A stretch of DNA of 64,000 nt from Certhia americana (taxonomy: Eukaryota > Chordata > Aves > Passeriformes > Certhiidae): positions 107,079,277 to 107,143,276 of the forward strand of contig CM031858.1 in assembly GCA_018697195.1 (NCBI GenBank), given 5' to 3'. Every line of letters starts with the position of its first letter. Position 1 is the stretch's first letter. Under the pieces are notes generated by a model that saw only the letters and a program-made list of their open reading frames with translations, ran no database searches and was not told the DNA's origin. A program made the position numbers and the translations under genes. Positions 61,683 to 64,000 of the stretch are shown here, in pieces.

Positions 61683-63224
61683 CAGTGTTAGTTAAGTGTA
61701 ATTATTTATTGTTCCAAATTCCAAAGCAGCTTGCAGCATTGCAGAGATGTGCTAAGTGATCAGTGTTCTAGAGAGATGCTCTGAACATTGGTTTCTAAAG
61801 TGTGAGACTCAGCACGAATCTATACCAAAGACATTCTCTGCAAAAAAAGTGAAACATGAAATTGAGTTTGTTCTTAGCAGCCCATTTCAGCCTCCAGTAC
61901 TACTGCAGCATAGGCATCCTTAGTGTGATGTGGTGGGAGAGGAATTTTAGCATGACACATGACACAGAGGGGTCAGAGAAGGGGCAACTTGCACATCTTC
62001 TTTACCTCCAGTCTCCCAACTCATCCAATTCCCTCCTGCCTGTAGCAAATGTTATTTCCTTTAGCTTCATTGTGTGGGTGCTGACAAAATGCAAGCCTAC
62101 AGCCATGTTTTTTCCACTTGAGGAAATAGGGAAGCCTGAATTACATCTTCTCTGTTGATGTTTGCACTGTGATATGTTTCTTTTGGTTTATTTTTATACA
62201 GCTTACAGCTCTGTTAATTCAGTCACCTTTACTTCTCCGGCTCACCTTCAAGTTCACCATTATCAGCTTCTTGCTTGTTTTCCATCCCTGTGTTACCATC
62301 AGGGGTGTGCAGCTCATTCTTTGCTCCTTCACCTTAAAAGTACTTTGGAGGGTTTGCTTTTGCTGTTCAGATCCTTACATATCCGTGTAGTTGCTGCTGC
62401 TGCTGTCCTGCTTTCATATGAGCAACCATATCCTTGATATTATATTTTAAATTTCATCTGATAATTCAATCAACTTTTCCTACTCAAAATCATAGCGATC
62501 AGACTAGAAACTATACTTTCATTTTCCTGGGATCAGGAGGATGTGAGAACGGGGTAGTTTGGCTAGATGAAGGGCTCGTGCATCTCTCTGTCCCCCATGT
62601 GACTGATGGCTTTTGCCAGCTCATGGCCCTCCTTAACAAGTTGATACTCTCATATTTAATACTTAAGCATTTTGTTCTGTGAATTTTCCTAATGATTTTT
62701 TTTTAACCTATATAGCCTTTTAGCTTCCTCTCTGTCATAAGGAGTTGCCCAATGTAGCTATATTTAGGGTGAAGAAGGACCATCTTTTGTTTGTGTTGAA
62801 CCTTTTAGCATGCTGCTGTTTCACCAACATGCTATTAGTGCTGTGCTTTATCACTTGTGCCTCTATAAGCTAAGAAAAAAATCCCATATGTTTTATTGTT
62901 TTGGAACAAAACACGTAGTTTTGCAAGAAAAAATAAAGTGGTCCATAATGAATATAATGTAAAGTGTAAATTGCAAATCAGAGCTGACAATTGAATGCCT
63001 GAAAATCTGATGTTGCAATTTTTCCCCTTTCTTTAAGACTTTTGAACAAATCATTTGGGGCTCACAACATCTGAAAGTGCTTAGGTGAAAGTGGCATGAA
63101 GAGGTGTGATCAAAGCCGTTTTCACAGCAGACATAAAAATCATAGCATATCTGATTTAAAACAGGGTAAGCAAAACCTAACCTGCCTGCTGGAGAAGATT
63201 CCATTGAAACTAGTTTAAGCTATC
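61683..63224. other. Unique non-coding sequence, nothing recognised
   Basis: A short GCT trinucleotide run is present near 62,392-62,407. Overlapping plus frames at 61,856-62,682 have no known domain. Confidence 0.5.
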
Positions 63225-63500
63225 ATGAGGCACAAGTAGAATGTTTGGGACGCTGGAGATTCGGATCTAAAGCGAACCCTCACCAACAGGCATTTAAATA
63301 CGCTAGAGACTTCGAGTCTTGCAATGTTATGATGTTATGTATATGAAGAAAACTCACTTTAAATTATGCGGTCTGATGTTAGGATGAAGTTAAATTGCAT
63401 ACGAAATATAATAATTTTCATTATCAGTTAAAAATATCACCCCGCATTTTAAAAAGCTGTTCGTAGGCATCTCGCAATGTAGGTTAAAAGAGAGGAAAAA
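63225..63500. promoter_or_regulatory. Candidate conserved non-coding element with retained CpGs
   Basis: AT-rich block that nevertheless keeps about ten CpGs (for example GGGACGCTGG, GATTCGGATC, AAGCGAACC, ATACGCTAG, TTCGAGTC, CATCTCGCAATG) together with TATAATAATTTTCATTATC and GTTAAATTGC motifs. CpG retention in AT-rich DNA can mark conserved or unmethylated elements. Inference only. Confidence 0.32.
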
Positions 63501-64000
63501 AACCCTCAACTTTTTAGCAAGGTAAAAAATAATGTGTTTAGCTTCAGGCACTCTTTAAACTGCCTCTTTTCTGAGAAGGGAACACAGATGTGTGAGATTC
63601 TGGATTTAGTTCCAAGCCAATACTCTTAATTAACTTCAAATTGTTTAAATATATAACATCTCAGTGCAGGATGTAGCATCCTGGGGGTGCACTGGGCTGC
63701 ACCCAGGTGTCCGTTGTTCCCAAAGTTCACCTGCAGCACCCCAAACCACTGCAAGGGGCAAACATATCTGCCTTATAATGGCAAATTACTTCAATGTGTG
63801 CCTGTTCTTTGGGCATGAAAATAAGGCCAGAAGGGAGTTCATCCTGAGAAGAATGCTTGGGATAAGAAATAGAAATATTGGTTAAAGCCTGAAAAGCACG
63901 TTTTGCCATTGCTTTCAAATCACCCCAGGAATGACTTGGAGAAAGAAAAGGTACTTAGGAAAGACATAGGGGTTCATGAAGATGGAAACTGGTCCTAGAC
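63501..64000. other. Unique non-coding sequence, nothing recognised
   Basis: No repeat or gene recognised up to the window end. Confidence 0.5.

Overview
This is vertebrate nuclear DNA, most likely from a bird. The evidence is several 5'-truncated CR1 LINEs with readable CR1 reverse-transcriptase protein remnants, one MIR-like SINE, a few eroded palindromic amniote repeats, no recognisable L1 or Alu/B1-type mammalian repeats, low overall repeat density and AT-rich unique sequence. I could not fix the species. No bacterial or viral gene organisation is present. No complete protein-coding gene, rRNA, tRNA or CRISPR array can be supported, so the window reads as intergenic or long-intron sequence.

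Layout. 0-1 kb: a pyrimidine-rich satellite, (CCTTC)n followed by TGAAACTTCCC units, broken by a 100-N gap. 1-7.9 kb: unique sequence with A-rich runs and one old palindromic repeat. 7.9-8.9 kb: a minus-strand CR1 with a decayed reverse transcriptase. 9-16.9 kb: unique sequence, two AT-rich candidate regulatory blocks, and one splice-flanked candidate exon near 13.5 kb. 16.9-17.2 kb: a second CR1. 17-38 kb: unique sequence with more AT-rich blocks that look like conserved non-coding elements, simple repeats and old repeats. 38.5 kb: a MIR-like SINE. 40.5-48.1 kb: a second, larger copy of the satellite type, with the same bipartite order, an 830-N gap, and about 2.3 kb of unique sequence present twice. 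48-64 kb: mostly unique sequence with a hexanucleotide repeat, an old amniote repeat, a CR1 fragment, a small CpG-rich patch and a pair of adjacent hairpins.

The clearest unusual result is in the assembly. The sequence at 42,495-44,782 repeats 45,842-48,139 in the same order, and the differences are mainly short insertions and deletions. The satellite just before the first copy also loses its periodicity from about 40,611. This fits a noisy long-read gap fill that ran through the array into the far flank and was never merged. The second copy and the N gap are therefore probably artefacts. The clearest biological curiosity is the satellite itself: the same two-part design and orientation occur 40 kb apart in unrelated flanks, and nearly every TGAAACTTCCC unit carries a STAT-type palindrome, TTCCCTGAA.

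I found no convincing new multi-gene system. The regulatory blocks are proposed from composition and motifs alone, because conservation cannot be seen from one sequence.
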